Assembly (NCBI RefSeq): GCF_001720395.1
Contig: NZ_MDTU01000002.1
Location: 112,253 to 158,636, forward strand
From: Piscirickettsia litoralis
Lineage (GTDB): Bacteria; Pseudomonadota; Gammaproteobacteria; Piscirickettsiales; Piscirickettsiaceae
Direction: 5' to 3'
DNA: 46,384 nucleotides
The notes under the pieces are model-generated. The model worked only from the letters and a program-made list of their open reading frames with translations, was not told the DNA's origin and searched no databases. Shown here piece by piece: positions 31,458-40,685 of this stretch (position 1 is the stretch's first letter; the number at the start of each line of letters is the position of its first letter). Made by a program: the position numbers and the translations under genes.

Positions 31458-31792
31458 ATCTGAATCCCATCAATGGTGACATCTTGGCCCTCAATCACAT
31501 ACTCTCCGTATAAAGTTAAAGTCACCTTTCCTTGCTCGAGTGCGATAATTTCAACTTTTTTTGTTTTAAAACGTGGCTCCCAACGATTAAGGGCGGCGAC
31601 CGTCGACATGTAGATTTCCATCGTTAAGTCGTTATTGAGCGGCGCATCTAAAAGGTTAGGCAAATTAGAGCCATACTCACGATTATTCGCCCGCGAACCA
31701 ATGCGCGTGGTTAAAATGTCGTTAATGCTTTGTTTAAGGTGAGCGAGACCCGACAGTGACTTACCTGTCTGACGATTCATGCCTTTTTTCAT
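31454..31792 (-). CDS. W: Baseplate protein W (P2 gpW/T4 gp25-like)
   Basis: A 112-aa gp25-like protein: MNRQTGKSLSGLAHLKQSIN, LTTRIGSRANNREYGSNLPN and LDAPLNNDLTMEIYMSTVAA. The lysozyme-like fold is in the wedge. An alternative ATG at 31780 has a better AAAGG upstream. It is next to the small gene at 31796. Confidence 0.9.
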   Translation of the reverse strand: MKKGMNRQTGKSLSGLAHLKQSINDILTTRIGSRANNREYGSNLPNLLDAPLNNDLTMEIYMSTVAALNRWEPRFKTKKVEIIALEQGKVTLTLYGEYVIEGQDVTIDGIQI

Positions 31793-31795
31793 AAG

Positions 31796-31993
31796 TTACT
31801 TAACTGAATAATTCCCAGCACTAGAGCCGCCTGTCACCGGGACTTCTGCATTGTTTTGAATATGCTCAACCACCGCTTTTGCAACGGCCTCCGCCATCAC
31901 ATGCGCTCTTGCATGCGGTCCTTCAGTCACAAAACCATAGGCCTGTAAATTAGCAATGATCATCGATTTTAATTGACCTGAGTCTAATGCCAT
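31796..31993 (-). CDS. Small 65-aa protein between V and W
   Basis: A short Ala-rich protein (GQLKSMIIANLQAYGF ... MAEAVAKAVVEHIQNNAEV) predicted helical, ending in a Ser/Gly tail. Such genes between the spike and gp25 genes are common in P2/Mu-type phages but poorly named. Its start touches the stop of V and its stop lies 3 bp before W. No function assigned. Confidence 0.7.
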   Translation of the reverse strand: MALDSGQLKSMIIANLQAYGFVTEGPHARAHVMAEAVAKAVVEHIQNNAEVPVTGGSSAGNYSVK

Positions 31994-32541
31994 TATTTTT
32001 CTGCCGTGACCGTTTTAGAACAATGTGAGTGAGGCAGACCTGTGTATTGGCAAATATGGCCGCCTGTTACCACACCAAAATTTTGACCATTGCGGTCGAT
32101 CATATGAACTTTGTCGCCATTAATATGAATTTCACCGCTGGCTGTTTTGATATGAATCGGTCCCGATTTAACCACATCAATTGTGAGCGTATGAGACTCA
32201 CGGTTATAACTCGTTTTTGTGCCGTCTTTATATTCAGTAATATGCTCATTTACATTATTACTTGGCGCTGCGTGTTTACCTTGATACAACGACCCTATAA
32301 TGACACCCTGTTCCGCATTAGAAAATGGATCCAACACTGCAACTTGTTCGCCAACTTCCAAAGCATGCCATGTTTTATCTGCTCCAGCGCGAGACGCAAG
32401 CCAAGGCAAAAAACCTGTGATATTTTCACCCACCTTCACCCGAGCAAGGGATTTGTTGTAATTCACCTCATGAACAACGCCAATCACAAATAAACCATCA
32501 AGTCGCCGTTGAAGATCCGAAAGCGTGTAATGATCATTCAT
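31993..32541 (-). CDS. V: Baseplate spike protein V (P2 gpV-like)
   Basis: A 182-aa protein. The OB-fold region reads LFVIGVVHEVNYNKSLARVK then GFLPWLASRAGADKTWHALE; EQVAVLDPFSNAEQGVIIGS follows. The C-terminal beta helix has HIKTASGEIHING and, near the end, the HSHC metal motif typical of an iron-bound spike tip. It pierces the outer membrane. Confidence 0.9.
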   Translation of the reverse strand: MNDHYTLSDLQRRLDGLFVIGVVHEVNYNKSLARVKVGENITGFLPWLASRAGADKTWHALEVGEQVAVLDPFSNAEQGVIIGSLYQGKHAAPSNNVNEHITEYKDGTKTSYNRESHTLTIDVVKSGPIHIKTASGEIHINGDKVHMIDRNGQNFGVVTGGHICQYTGLPHSHCSKTVTAEK

Positions 32542-33074
32542 AACGTCTGATAATCTTCTTTATGAGGCACGCCAATCTCGGGTGAAAAACTGGCCAAGAC
32601 TAATTTAGGGATCTCGCCTTCCTCAGCATCATCAAAACAAAAACACACCGGCGCTTGTGCATCGACTTGATAACACGCAATGCCTTGCATCGGGTCGGTT
32701 TGAATTAACTCCATATTGAGCATTTCAAAACAACCCACATTTTTATTTTCAGGCTGAAAATCTTCAACTCCCGCCAGTAGGATATAAGCCGCCCGTGCTG
32801 CGGTCTGATACGCCTTGGCGATATTATTGCTGTGTGGCACCAGAATCACAAAAGACCAAATCACATTAAAATTGACGGCACCGAAATCACGTTTTTCTAA
32901 GCGTTTGGCATTGCCCAGCGCTAAAAAGACCGTTGGTTGTTTAACCGGATGATGCTGTGCTGTTGGAAAGTAAATCGCATCATCAGCAATTCTCACATTC
33001 ACCTCAACCCCGGCAAAAAGTGCTTGCGCTTTTGCAAGCAATGCATCAGTGACCTGTTCAAAAGTTGTCTTCAT
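32538..33074 (-). CDS. Mu gp37-like/DUF1834-type tail protein
   Basis: A 178-aa protein that begins FEQVTDALLAKAQALFAGVE and includes FVILVPHSNNIAKAYQTAAR; these resemble tail terminator-like Mu gp37 proteins. It lies between the minor tail Z-like gene and V, and overlaps both by 4 bp. Likely a tail completion or terminator protein. The family name is a best guess. Confidence 0.6.
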   Translation of the reverse strand: MKTTFEQVTDALLAKAQALFAGVEVNVRIADDAIYFPTAQHHPVKQPTVFLALGNAKRLEKRDFGAVNFNVIWSFVILVPHSNNIAKAYQTAARAAYILLAGVEDFQPENKNVGCFEMLNMELIQTDPMQGIACYQVDAQAPVCFCFDDAEEGEIPKLVLASFSPEIGVPHKEDYQTL

Positions 33075-33565
33075 AGACGCTTCTCAAATTCTTGATTAAA
33101 AATAAAGCCTGCTTTTTTTATCACTTCTTTGGCCCTAGGTACGGATTGATCTTCAATGGCCACGAATTGCTTGAGGATAGGTAAGCGTTTGCGCCCCACA
33201 CGCCGAAACACTTGCAAGCCACCTTTGGTTGGTGCGATAAATGCCCCTTCAAACACATAGCGCCGCGCTTTGACCCCTTTACGATGCTGTTTAGGATTCA
33301 GCCGACTCACGGCCACCGGATTCAAGCCCAACCAGATCTTTTTCTCGGTTGCGCTGCCTCGATTCTTCAAAGGCACACGGCGACGAATTACCGCCATCGG
33401 CATATTGAGCTCACCGGCTAAACCGCGCTTTAATTCAGCCTTTAAAATTCGTGTCGTTGCATTCAGTGCCTGCTTGCCCGTTTTATTAATATCGGTGGCC
33501 AGTCGCTCAAGCATGGGGTCGACTTTGGCCAGTGCAGTAAAATCAAACTGAATGCTAGAAGTCAC
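33071..33565 (-). CDS. Minor tail protein Z-like (lambda gpZ)
   Basis: A 164-aa basic protein: NKTGKQALNATTRILKAELK, MPMAVIRRRVPLKNRGSATE and KARRYVFEGAFIAPTKGG. It fits the Phage_tail Z family that connects head and tail. It overlaps both neighbours. Confidence 0.75.
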   Translation of the reverse strand: MTSSIQFDFTALAKVDPMLERLATDINKTGKQALNATTRILKAELKRGLAGELNMPMAVIRRRVPLKNRGSATEKKIWLGLNPVAVSRLNPKQHRKGVKARRYVFEGAFIAPTKGGLQVFRRVGRKRLPILKQFVAIEDQSVPRAKEVIKKAGFIFNQEFEKRL

Positions 33566-33872
33566 TAATTACCTCTTCATCCGTTAAAAAAATCTGAGCA
33601 CGAGGCCGATACGGATCATAACGAGGCCCTCGGTATGCTTTATAATCCCGGCCATTTATAGTAATTTTGTCACCCTTATTAATGAGCCGGCCATCGACTT
33701 CTTTACAAATAATGCTCGGTTGATAAGTTGGAATTTCACTATATTCAGACGTTTGTACTGCGTCTTGAGACGCTTCAAAAAAAGCAGGAAACCGATGGGT
33801 GTTGCCATCTTCAAACGTTAAAATAGCAACACCGCATAACTCGGTACTAAAAAAATCCTCATCAAAACTCAT
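33555..33872 (-). CDS. Head-tail joining protein (lambda FII-like)
   Basis: A 105-aa protein; the C-terminal part DKITINGRDYKAYRGPRYDP is a typical joining-protein strand pair. It follows the small gene after the capsid, overlaps the Z-like gene, and sits where lambda has FII. Confidence 0.7.
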   Translation of the reverse strand: MSFDEDFFSTELCGVAILTFEDGNTHRFPAFFEASQDAVQTSEYSEIPTYQPSIICKEVDGRLINKGDKITINGRDYKAYRGPRYDPYRPRAQIFLTDEEVISDF

Positions 33873-34117
33873 GACTTTTTACGCTTCCTAAGCTTTGAGG
33901 CGTGATACTCTTCTGCAGCTTTCATATCAATGCACCGCTCTGCATTCTTCAAATCGGCCTCAAATATTTCACCCGGCGGATAAATATGCTGGTCTGATAA
34001 ATACACAGTAGTGAGTGCACGAAGTTGTATTTTTTCCTGAATGGCTGGAGCTTCATTAATGACATTATTTTGTTGTGCATCCACAGAGGTCTCCTGTGGC
34101 TTTTTTGCTTCTGGCAT
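33869..34117 (-). CDS. Small 82-aa protein after the capsid gene (FI-like position)
   Basis: An acidic N-terminus (EAKKPQETSVDAQQ) is followed by LRALTTVYLSDQHIYPPGEI and a basic tail ending in LRKRKKS. The placement matches lambda FI (packaging accessory), but the sequence does not allow a firm call. Confidence 0.6.
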   Translation of the reverse strand: MPEAKKPQETSVDAQQNNVINEAPAIQEKIQLRALTTVYLSDQHIYPPGEIFEADLKNAERCIDMKAAEEYHASKLRKRKKS

Positions 34118-34161
34118 GATGGGATCCTTTATTAATTAAGAAAAAACGAAGGCGTTAGCGC

Positions 34162-35187
34162 CTAAATCACCACTGCATTTAAAAATGCATCGATTTCATG
34201 AGGGACAGGCAATGGCGCAGCTTGCAAAAGCAAAAAGAGGGCAGAGGGATCTTTCTGCTTCCATGTTTTTGCAAAGTGCTTCACTCCATAGGTGACATCG
34301 AAGTCTTCAATTGCCCCATAGTTTTTTGAACAACGCGCCGTCTCAGAGCACAGAGCGATACGATTTGCAGGCACAATCGACTCTTCAAGCCCCGTGTCCT
34401 CATTTAAGTACCACTCGTTATAAGAAACGATATTGAGCTTCAATTTTTCAATATAGGCTTCTAAAACCACCCCTTGCGGTAGGTCTTTTGGTCGAACTTC
34501 GATCGTATAATTACGCCGGAGTTCCAAGTGCTCTTTAACTTTAGGGTGATCTAAAAAAGCATAAACTGCATCAATGCCCATCACACAATAGCTAGGACGA
34601 TGCCCTGAGTCTTGTAAAACAAGTCGGCACCAAGCATCCAATTGCTTCATGGGGTTTGAATTTGCTGAGGTCCACAAGGCATCACCGGCAAGTAAGACTT
34701 TATGGTTGGGACTCATTTGAAAATCAACATAACGATCCAAGCCATCCCCTTTAATTTCGACGCCCCCGTTTAAAATAGCACTCGCCGCCATTAGCTCTTC
34801 ACGACGGTCGGCCATTTCTGTCAGCTTAGATAAGGTTTTTCCGACGTGCTCTGCCGCTAATAAAGCCGGGGATTTCGGTTTCGTATAAATCGTTTGCCCT
34901 GCTTTACGTTTAAACACATTCATCGGTGTAATGACGTTTTTAACTTTGATGTAGCCAGGCTTAAAGGTTTCTGTGACGAAACCTTCATTCTTGACCACCT
35001 TCCCTTCAAGTAATGGGCTGACAAAAGGAGCCACGCGCCGAGACCCTTTAACAATATCAACGTCAACATGCAACGTATCAAAGGTATTTTCCTCTTTAAA
35101 AAATGTGTTCAGGAAAAATCGCTGAATCGGCTTTACCTGCTCTAAAACACCCAGCAGCGTGCGTGTTTCATATGGGTCAATTGACAT
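34162..35187 (-). CDS. Major capsid protein (lambda gpE family)
   Basis: A 341-aa Phage_cap_E protein: FLNTFFKEENTFDTLHVDVD, VAPFVSPLLEGKVVKNEGF and VKNVITPMNVFKRKAGQTIY at the N-terminus; the C-terminus has KHFAKTWKQKDPSALFLLLQ and AAPLPVPHE. Length and motifs fit an intact HK97-fold capsid. Decoration protein D is upstream. Confidence 0.93.
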   Translation of the reverse strand: MSIDPYETRTLLGVLEQVKPIQRFFLNTFFKEENTFDTLHVDVDIVKGSRRVAPFVSPLLEGKVVKNEGFVTETFKPGYIKVKNVITPMNVFKRKAGQTIYTKPKSPALLAAEHVGKTLSKLTEMADRREELMAASAILNGGVEIKGDGLDRYVDFQMSPNHKVLLAGDALWTSANSNPMKQLDAWCRLVLQDSGHRPSYCVMGIDAVYAFLDHPKVKEHLELRRNYTIEVRPKDLPQGVVLEAYIEKLKLNIVSYNEWYLNEDTGLEESIVPANRIALCSETARCSKNYGAIEDFDVTYGVKHFAKTWKQKDPSALFLLLQAAPLPVPHEIDAFLNAVVI

Positions 35188-35249
35188 AACTATCCCCTTC
35201 CTAATGTGCTAAGAATAAAATTAGAACTATTTATGTTTTTAATGTCGGA

Positions 35250-35606
35250 CTAGATAGCGTCTACAAAGAAAATAGACAATAAACGACCTTGCTCGATCAA
35301 TGCCGCATCAACCGCAGCACCACCCACTAAAAATACTTCGCTTTTACAAAATTGCCCGGTTAGATAAATCGTCGCAACACCTTCTGCAGCAAGTGTTATA
35401 TCTTGCGATAAAATGCCATGCAGTGTGTGTGTTTTAGGGTCCGCATTATGCTCTGCTAAATCGAGCAATACATATTTACCCGAGCTATCTTTAGCGATGA
35501 CAGCGCCGCGCTGATAAGTTCCCGGTTGCAAAGTCACCTCACTGGTGACAATATCAAAATCACCACCGACTAAATTATCCGGTTTAAATTCACCGACTCG
35601 TTCCAT
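35250..35606 (-). CDS. Head decoration protein (lambda gpD family)
   Basis: A 118-aa HDPD protein: EVTLQPGTYQRGAVIAKDS and HTLHGILSQDITLAAEGVA, then TIYLTGQFCKSEV. It trimerises on the capsid surface. Its start touches the protease stop. Confidence 0.88.
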   Translation of the reverse strand: MERVGEFKPDNLVGGDFDIVTSEVTLQPGTYQRGAVIAKDSSGKYVLLDLAEHNADPKTHTLHGILSQDITLAAEGVATIYLTGQFCKSEVFLVGGAAVDAALIEQGRLLSIFFVDAI

Positions 35607-36757
35607 TACTTTCTCCCCTTATTCATTGCATCGACCATCACATCGAGCACCTGTTTATCGTTGGCCTCTTCACCTTTAATACTGTGATCAATATTTGCAG
35701 AGGTTTCTGCAACCATCAGCTCTCCTAATACCAGCTTGACCTGTTTGACATTAAAGCCTTGCGCCACAAAACCGAGTGCACGCTCAGGGCAGCCTGCCGT
35801 TTCGCACATGCCTTTAATTTCTTTAATGCTCTCAGCCGAAATCATGGCTGTGCTTGGAGCCTCCTGTACTGGTTTTGCTTCAGGCGTCTCTGCAACTTGG
35901 GCGTGCTGAGCCTCTGGGATTTCTGCTGTTTCTGTCGGTGTATCTGTAGACATCGTGTTCTCCGTTAAATCACTTGCAGTTAATTGAGAAAGTAAAGCAC
36001 TGTATGAAATCACTGCATCGGCGAGTCCGAGCTTGATTGCCTCATCACTGTCATAGCAACGCGCTTGCGTATCAATCACCGCCTGGCGATCAATATCACG
36101 GTGACTCACAACGCTATCGACAAAAAGGTCATATGATTTTTTCATGCTATCGAGTAATTCAGTGCGCGTTTTATCTTCTAATTTTTCTAAAGCATTGGGC
36201 TTTGCTTTTTCATCACCGACACGCAAGACATTCGTTGTAATTCCAGCGCTTTTATAGAGTTCGGAAAACTCAGTGTGTACCATCAGCACACCAATGGAAC
36301 CCACTCCTGCCGTGCTCGTCATATATAGTTTTTCTGCCGCAGAGCCGATGGCATAAGCGGCTGAATAAGCACTTTCATTAGAAATGGCGATGACTTTTTT
36401 TTGCTCGCGTGCTGCCACAATTGTGTCAAGCAAATCAAACAAACCGCTCACCATACCGCCGCCTGAGTCGATATCGAGTAAAAGGGTATCGACATCCTCA
36501 TGCTTGAGTGCCGCATTAATCATTTTGCCGATGGACTCATAGGAGGTCATGCCATAATAAAAAGCATCACGATCTCGCTGCACCAAACTACCGCGCACAG
36601 GAATCACCGCAACGCCTGATTTAATCGACAATCTAGGCACGACTTCATCATCATTAAAAAACAGTTTTACTTTCCCCTGAATGGCGCTGCTCATCATGCC
36701 AATATCACGCTCACACACATACAAAGGAGAATTAATATATTTAGAAAAATCCATCAT
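35606..36757 (-). CDS. S49-family prohead protease (ClpP-like/SppA)
   Basis: I start at the ATG at 36757 (MMDFSKYINSPLYV); a GTG at 36766 is possible. The S49 core includes DVDTLLLDIDSGGGMVSGLF, IAISNESAYSAAYAIGSAAE (likely nucleophile Ser) and VGSIGVLMVHTEFSELYKSA, with a downstream Lys in DEKAKPN. The C-terminal 110 residues are acidic and Pro/Glu-rich (TPTETAEIPEAQHAQVAE), like a fused scaffold. It matures the head. In lambda this fits gpC/Nu3. Confidence 0.88.
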   Translation of the reverse strand: MMDFSKYINSPLYVCERDIGMMSSAIQGKVKLFFNDDEVVPRLSIKSGVAVIPVRGSLVQRDRDAFYYGMTSYESIGKMINAALKHEDVDTLLLDIDSGGGMVSGLFDLLDTIVAAREQKKVIAISNESAYSAAYAIGSAAEKLYMTSTAGVGSIGVLMVHTEFSELYKSAGITTNVLRVGDEKAKPNALEKLEDKTRTELLDSMKKSYDLFVDSVVSHRDIDRQAVIDTQARCYDSDEAIKLGLADAVISYSALLSQLTASDLTENTMSTDTPTETAEIPEAQHAQVAETPEAKPVQEAPSTAMISAESIKEIKGMCETAGCPERALGFVAQGFNVKQVKLVLGELMVAETSANIDHSIKGEEANDKQVLDVMVDAMNKGRK

Positions 36758-36762
36758 CACTC

Positions 36763-37179
36763 TCACATATAAGAAACCGTTATTGTTGTCGAACCTGAAT
36801 AACTCCCTGTCTGTGTTTGCGGAGTTAATTCTATGGAAGCTGTAATGCTTTCTATCGCTTGACCTGACTGATCTAGCGTTGGGGTTTTATCGGGCAGAGC
36901 CAAATCAACGTTGATGCTATTTTTACCACTGTCCATCGATAAAGAGTCGGGCATAACGATCGTCACTTTTTCATTTTTCTGTCCTTGAATCGTTAAATTG
37001 GCAATCGTTTTGTGTGACTCACTTTGCCCGGTCGGTCGCACAATATTGCCAAAATTAAGATCATCCACAGTGACCACAATCGGCATGAGTACATTGACCG
37101 AGGCTTTTAAGGTCACCGAAGAGCTTGCAAACGCAACAGTCCCTACCCCAAGGCCGAGTATCGTTAAGAATTTAGTCAT
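36763..37179 (-). CDS. Secreted DUF4402-like beta-sandwich protein (moron)
   Basis: A 138-aa protein with a signal peptide (KFLTILGLGVGTVAFA, cut near residue 18). The mature part is a beta-sandwich: VNVLMPIVVTVDDLNFGNIV, VTIVMPDSLSMDSGKNSIN and GSYSGSTTITVSYM. This resembles DUF4402/CfaE-like surface proteins. It lies between the portal and protease genes, where secreted proteins are not expected, so it may be a conversion gene carried inside the head operon. A role in the virion is possible but less likely. Confidence 0.65.
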   Translation of the reverse strand: MTKFLTILGLGVGTVAFASSSVTLKASVNVLMPIVVTVDDLNFGNIVRPTGQSESHKTIANLTIQGQKNEKVTIVMPDSLSMDSGKNSINVDLALPDKTPTLDQSGQAIESITASIELTPQTQTGSYSGSTTITVSYM

Positions 37180-37182
37180 TAT

Positions 37183-38688
37183 TTATTCCGAGCTTGAGTA
37201 AGCTAATTCTTCCGCTTTTTGAAATACACCCGTTTTCGTGGTGTCATTCACATTGGAGTCATATTTCAAATCAAGGTCACGTTGGCGTTTTTGGTCTTCT
37301 GCATTTTGTTGATCCAGTTGCTCAACATCGGCACCACTTTCTGAAACCACCGCCGCACGTGATTTAAAGCCAGCTCTCACTTCAATCACTTTGGCCATCG
37401 CATCTTTCAGAGGATCCACCCAATCCCAACCATCCGGTTGCCACTCGATACGATGATAAATATGGCGATTTTCCCAATAATCTTTTATTTTTAAGCGCCC
37501 CGATAAGACCGCAATATCCAGCCATTTCTCAGCGACGGGCTGGTTGAATTGGTGAGATAAAATTAAATGTTGAAGCATCTCAAAGCGACGACGTGCTTCT
37601 AATAACCCTGCTCTAATGGATGAATAGTTGACCCCTTCTAAATCACCCGTTAACTGCTCATAGGTAATTCCAGCCCCTTGTGCTACGCCTCGCAATTGGT
37701 TTTTCGTCCAAGTGACTAAATTATCCCCAGAGTCATCCGCTTCAGCCAGACGAAAATCATCCCCCGGATTAAGTTTAAAAATCGTCCCAGCATCAAAGGC
37801 AATATCTAGCTTTTCTTGGTCACTACCGACTTGCATCAGCTGATTCATAAAATCGCTGGCATTGGCGGCAGGCTGTGCAGCGCTGGTCACAAACCCCGTA
37901 ATCATCGATGCAATGGTTTTTCTAATCAGTTCGGCATCTTCGTATTTATCTAAATCCACTAAGCGTAAAATAATCGGTGCAAGCATGCTCACACCACGAA
38001 TTTGCCCGGGACGAAGTGGTTCAAAAATCTGCAGCAAATCACGCGCTTTAATGCGCTTTGTTGCCGGATTACCGAACAACCAATCATCACCCGGGTGTTC
38101 AGTGGTGAGATAATAAGCCACTTTTTGGCCGAGTTTGTTAAATTCAATCCCTTGACGCAAGCGATGGCCATTATCAAAGTTCTTATCAATGGCCATATCC
38201 AGATAATCAGGCTCTAATAACTCAATCTGAAAGGGCACCGCCAATGGATCAGAAAAGCGTCGATAACGAAAACGTGCTAAACACTCTCCGCTTAAACCTT
38301 GCGTTCGGCATGCGAGGGCTTGCAAACCGTAGAAGTTAAGTGTTCCTGCGGTATCTGCTTTTTTAGACCAGTCTTTCCAGAGCACCTGAATCTCTTCTTT
38401 CAGCGTTTTATCTTTCAGCTGCCAATTTGGTTTAATTCCCGTGCCCACAATATTAGTGACATAGGTGGTCACCGTTGAGCGTCCCCAGCTGTTATTGCGC
38501 TCAATATTTCGAGCACGTGAACGCAGCACCTGCTCAGAAGAGCTCACCGAAGAAATAGGGCCATCACTTTCACTTAAGCCATAATTCGCTAAGCGAGAGC
38601 CTCGGGTCGCTCCTTCATAAGAGGGCATACTCATCGACGCAGGAAAAATGAACTTTTTCTGCGCCAAAGTGGGGAATTTTGGAATCAT
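37183..38688 (-). CDS. Portal protein (lambda gpB family)
   Basis: A 501-aa lambda-type portal: RARNIERNNSWGRSTVTTYV at residues 55-75, then VGTGIKPNWQLKDKTLKEEI, and LKDAMAKVIEVRAGFKSRAA with GADVEQLDQQNAEDQKRQRD at the C-terminus. It forms the dodecamer at the packaging vertex. It overlaps the gpW-like gene by 4 bp. Confidence 0.93.
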   Translation of the reverse strand: MIPKFPTLAQKKFIFPASMSMPSYEGATRGSRLANYGLSESDGPISSVSSSEQVLRSRARNIERNNSWGRSTVTTYVTNIVGTGIKPNWQLKDKTLKEEIQVLWKDWSKKADTAGTLNFYGLQALACRTQGLSGECLARFRYRRFSDPLAVPFQIELLEPDYLDMAIDKNFDNGHRLRQGIEFNKLGQKVAYYLTTEHPGDDWLFGNPATKRIKARDLLQIFEPLRPGQIRGVSMLAPIILRLVDLDKYEDAELIRKTIASMITGFVTSAAQPAANASDFMNQLMQVGSDQEKLDIAFDAGTIFKLNPGDDFRLAEADDSGDNLVTWTKNQLRGVAQGAGITYEQLTGDLEGVNYSSIRAGLLEARRRFEMLQHLILSHQFNQPVAEKWLDIAVLSGRLKIKDYWENRHIYHRIEWQPDGWDWVDPLKDAMAKVIEVRAGFKSRAAVVSESGADVEQLDQQNAEDQKRQRDLDLKYDSNVNDTTKTGVFQKAEELAYSSSE

Positions 38689-38906
38689 AAAGTCTTACGT
38701 GTTCTCGCCGTAAATGCCTGTAGTCCGCCATTAACATTACTGGCCACATCATCGCGATAACGCCTGAGCGCATCTAAATCAGCCTCAGTATATTCAATCG
38801 TTTCGCTGCCCGTTGCGGTTTTATGTGTTACTCGCGTAACACGTTTACCCATACTCAAATCTTGAATCGACTGATTAATTTCATCTAAGTGTTGTTGCTT
38901 GTACAT
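38685..38906 (-). CDS. Head-tail connector (lambda gpW-like)
   Basis: A 73-aa protein: LDEINQSIQDLSMGKRVTRV and TGSETIEYTEADLDALRRYR. It fits gpW, with the typical helix-hairpin-helix. Directly follows TerL and precedes the portal. Confidence 0.88.
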   Translation of the reverse strand: MYKQQHLDEINQSIQDLSMGKRVTRVTHKTATGSETIEYTEADLDALRRYRDDVASNVNGGLQAFTARTRKTL

Positions 38907-40685
38907 TTATAGTCCTCTCGGTTTAGATTGTCTAAGTAATGGATTAGTATTGCTTTGACGCGCAGCGCTCTGAGTTGGCGCTGGTGCAGCGCGTGCTTGC
39001 TGCTTTTCTTGTGCCTGCTGAATCGCCTCCAGAGGGATCGTCGTCGGATTAATAATGTGATAGGCCGCCATCGCATAAACTCGACAGTCCAAAGCTTCAT
39101 TGCGAACTCCCGGAGGACAATCATAACGATAATAGCTCTGACCATTTTTTGTCTCCAACACTTTGCGCTCTGCGGTGAGCTGCTTGAAATAATCCAGTGT
39201 GTAAACGTTGTCATCTTCTGGAAAGTAACAATAATTTTGTTCTGTGTTTTCATTTTTAAGCGCGTTATAAATCGTGTCTTTAAACGCCACGGTATTGATA
39301 CGAAATAAATCCACACCGCCAAGGTTACTTTTAGTCGGACGATTCACCAGTGGCCCGCCTTGTGTCGATGAACCTTTTAAAGCAAAAACTCGCCCCGGCA
39401 TCCTGGAGCAAAATTCATAAACCGCTTTTGTTGAGTGGCCACCCGTATCAATACCAATACCTGCAATATGCAATTGATGACCTGCAGGGTGAGAATAAAT
39501 CGCTTGTATTATTTTCTGCAGCGCCTGCCAAACTTCAGGTTGTTGTGTGTTGCCGCGTAAAACCTGATAAGTAATTGAGTGGTTAATGTTATTCGGTGCA
39601 TGGCCGACAATTTCTAATTCGAGTCGGTCATCTTGAACATCAACCCCCATTGTTAACATCACAACAGGATCGGGAATCATCGAACCATATTTAACCCTTC
39701 GGTTGTAAAGTTTGTCTGACTCCAGCTTCACCACTGTTTTTTTCCAGACCTCACCCAAAATGGTATTTACAAACCCTTTTAATTTAAGGGGATCTTTTTT
39801 AGCGTCTAAAAATTCGGCGGCTAAAATCCCCCATTCGGCATTTGCAGCAGGAGAATATAAAGCACTGATATGAAAACCAGCATGGCCACTAAAGGGCTGA
39901 GTTGCACGCCACTCTCCTCGATTGATCATCCACGTTTTATAACTGTGTTTAATCGGTTGCTCACATTTCTCACACTGATAATGCGCTTTATGTGGCTCAC
40001 CTTCTGGCCAACGAACCCCCGCCCAGCGCAAGGTTTGATAATGAGAACAGTGTGGGCAGGGCACATAATAATAACGCTGGTCCGAACTTAAAAAAGAACT
40101 ATGAACTTTGGAGGTTTCCTCATCCGTTGGCGTGCTTCCTAAAATAATCTTCGAATTTGGAAAAGTATCCGCGCGGCGCTTACCTAACGTAATAGGATCC
40201 CCTTCATCCCCAGCGGACAGAGGATAACCATCCACCTCATCAAATAAAACAATGCGCGATTCGATCCGCCGAAAACCTGCAGGAGAGTTTGCCCCCACCA
40301 GCGTCATCACCCCGCCCGGAAAGAACTTTTTTAGTGTGTTGTTTGTGCCATCGCGTTTCGTCGCCTCTGTCACCTTGCCTTTTAATGCAGGCACATGCTC
40401 TAACATCGGGGCAATTTCTTCTTTACTGTAATCTTTTGCATTATCAACCGTGGGCTGGACCAGTAATAAAGAAGTCGGCTCATGACCCACATGATAAGCG
40501 GTAAGCGCATTCAACATTTTGGTATAACCCACCCTGGCAGACTTCATAAAAGTAATCGTTTTTGTGACTCGGTCAGTCATACACTCCATTGGTTCGGTTT
40601 GATAGGGGCGAGTTCTCCATTTACCTTGAGGAATCGCATTATTAATAACTAGAAATTCGTTATCTGACCATTCACACAAAGTCAT
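38907..40685 (-). CDS. terL: Terminase large subunit (lambda gpA family)
   Basis: The ATG at 40685 (MTLCEWSDNEF) overlaps TerS by 14 bp and is a better start than 40763. The protein includes the ATPase Walker A-like FMKSARVGYTKMLNALTAYH, Walker B VLFDEVDGYPLS, and a nuclease domain with MLTMGVDVQDDRLELEIVGH. A zinc-like C-C pair is seen (YVPCPHCSHYQT ... YQCEKCEQP). gpA-type terminases cut at cos. Intact length. Confidence 0.92.
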   Translation of the reverse strand: MTLCEWSDNEFLVINNAIPQGKWRTRPYQTEPMECMTDRVTKTITFMKSARVGYTKMLNALTAYHVGHEPTSLLLVQPTVDNAKDYSKEEIAPMLEHVPALKGKVTEATKRDGTNNTLKKFFPGGVMTLVGANSPAGFRRIESRIVLFDEVDGYPLSAGDEGDPITLGKRRADTFPNSKIILGSTPTDEETSKVHSSFLSSDQRYYYVPCPHCSHYQTLRWAGVRWPEGEPHKAHYQCEKCEQPIKHSYKTWMINRGEWRATQPFSGHAGFHISALYSPAANAEWGILAAEFLDAKKDPLKLKGFVNTILGEVWKKTVVKLESDKLYNRRVKYGSMIPDPVVMLTMGVDVQDDRLELEIVGHAPNNINHSITYQVLRGNTQQPEVWQALQKIIQAIYSHPAGHQLHIAGIGIDTGGHSTKAVYEFCSRMPGRVFALKGSSTQGGPLVNRPTKSNLGGVDLFRINTVAFKDTIYNALKNENTEQNYCYFPEDDNVYTLDYFKQLTAERKVLETKNGQSYYRYDCPPGVRNEALDCRVYAMAAYHIINPTTIPLEAIQQAQEKQQARAAPAPTQSAARQSNTNPLLRQSKPRGL

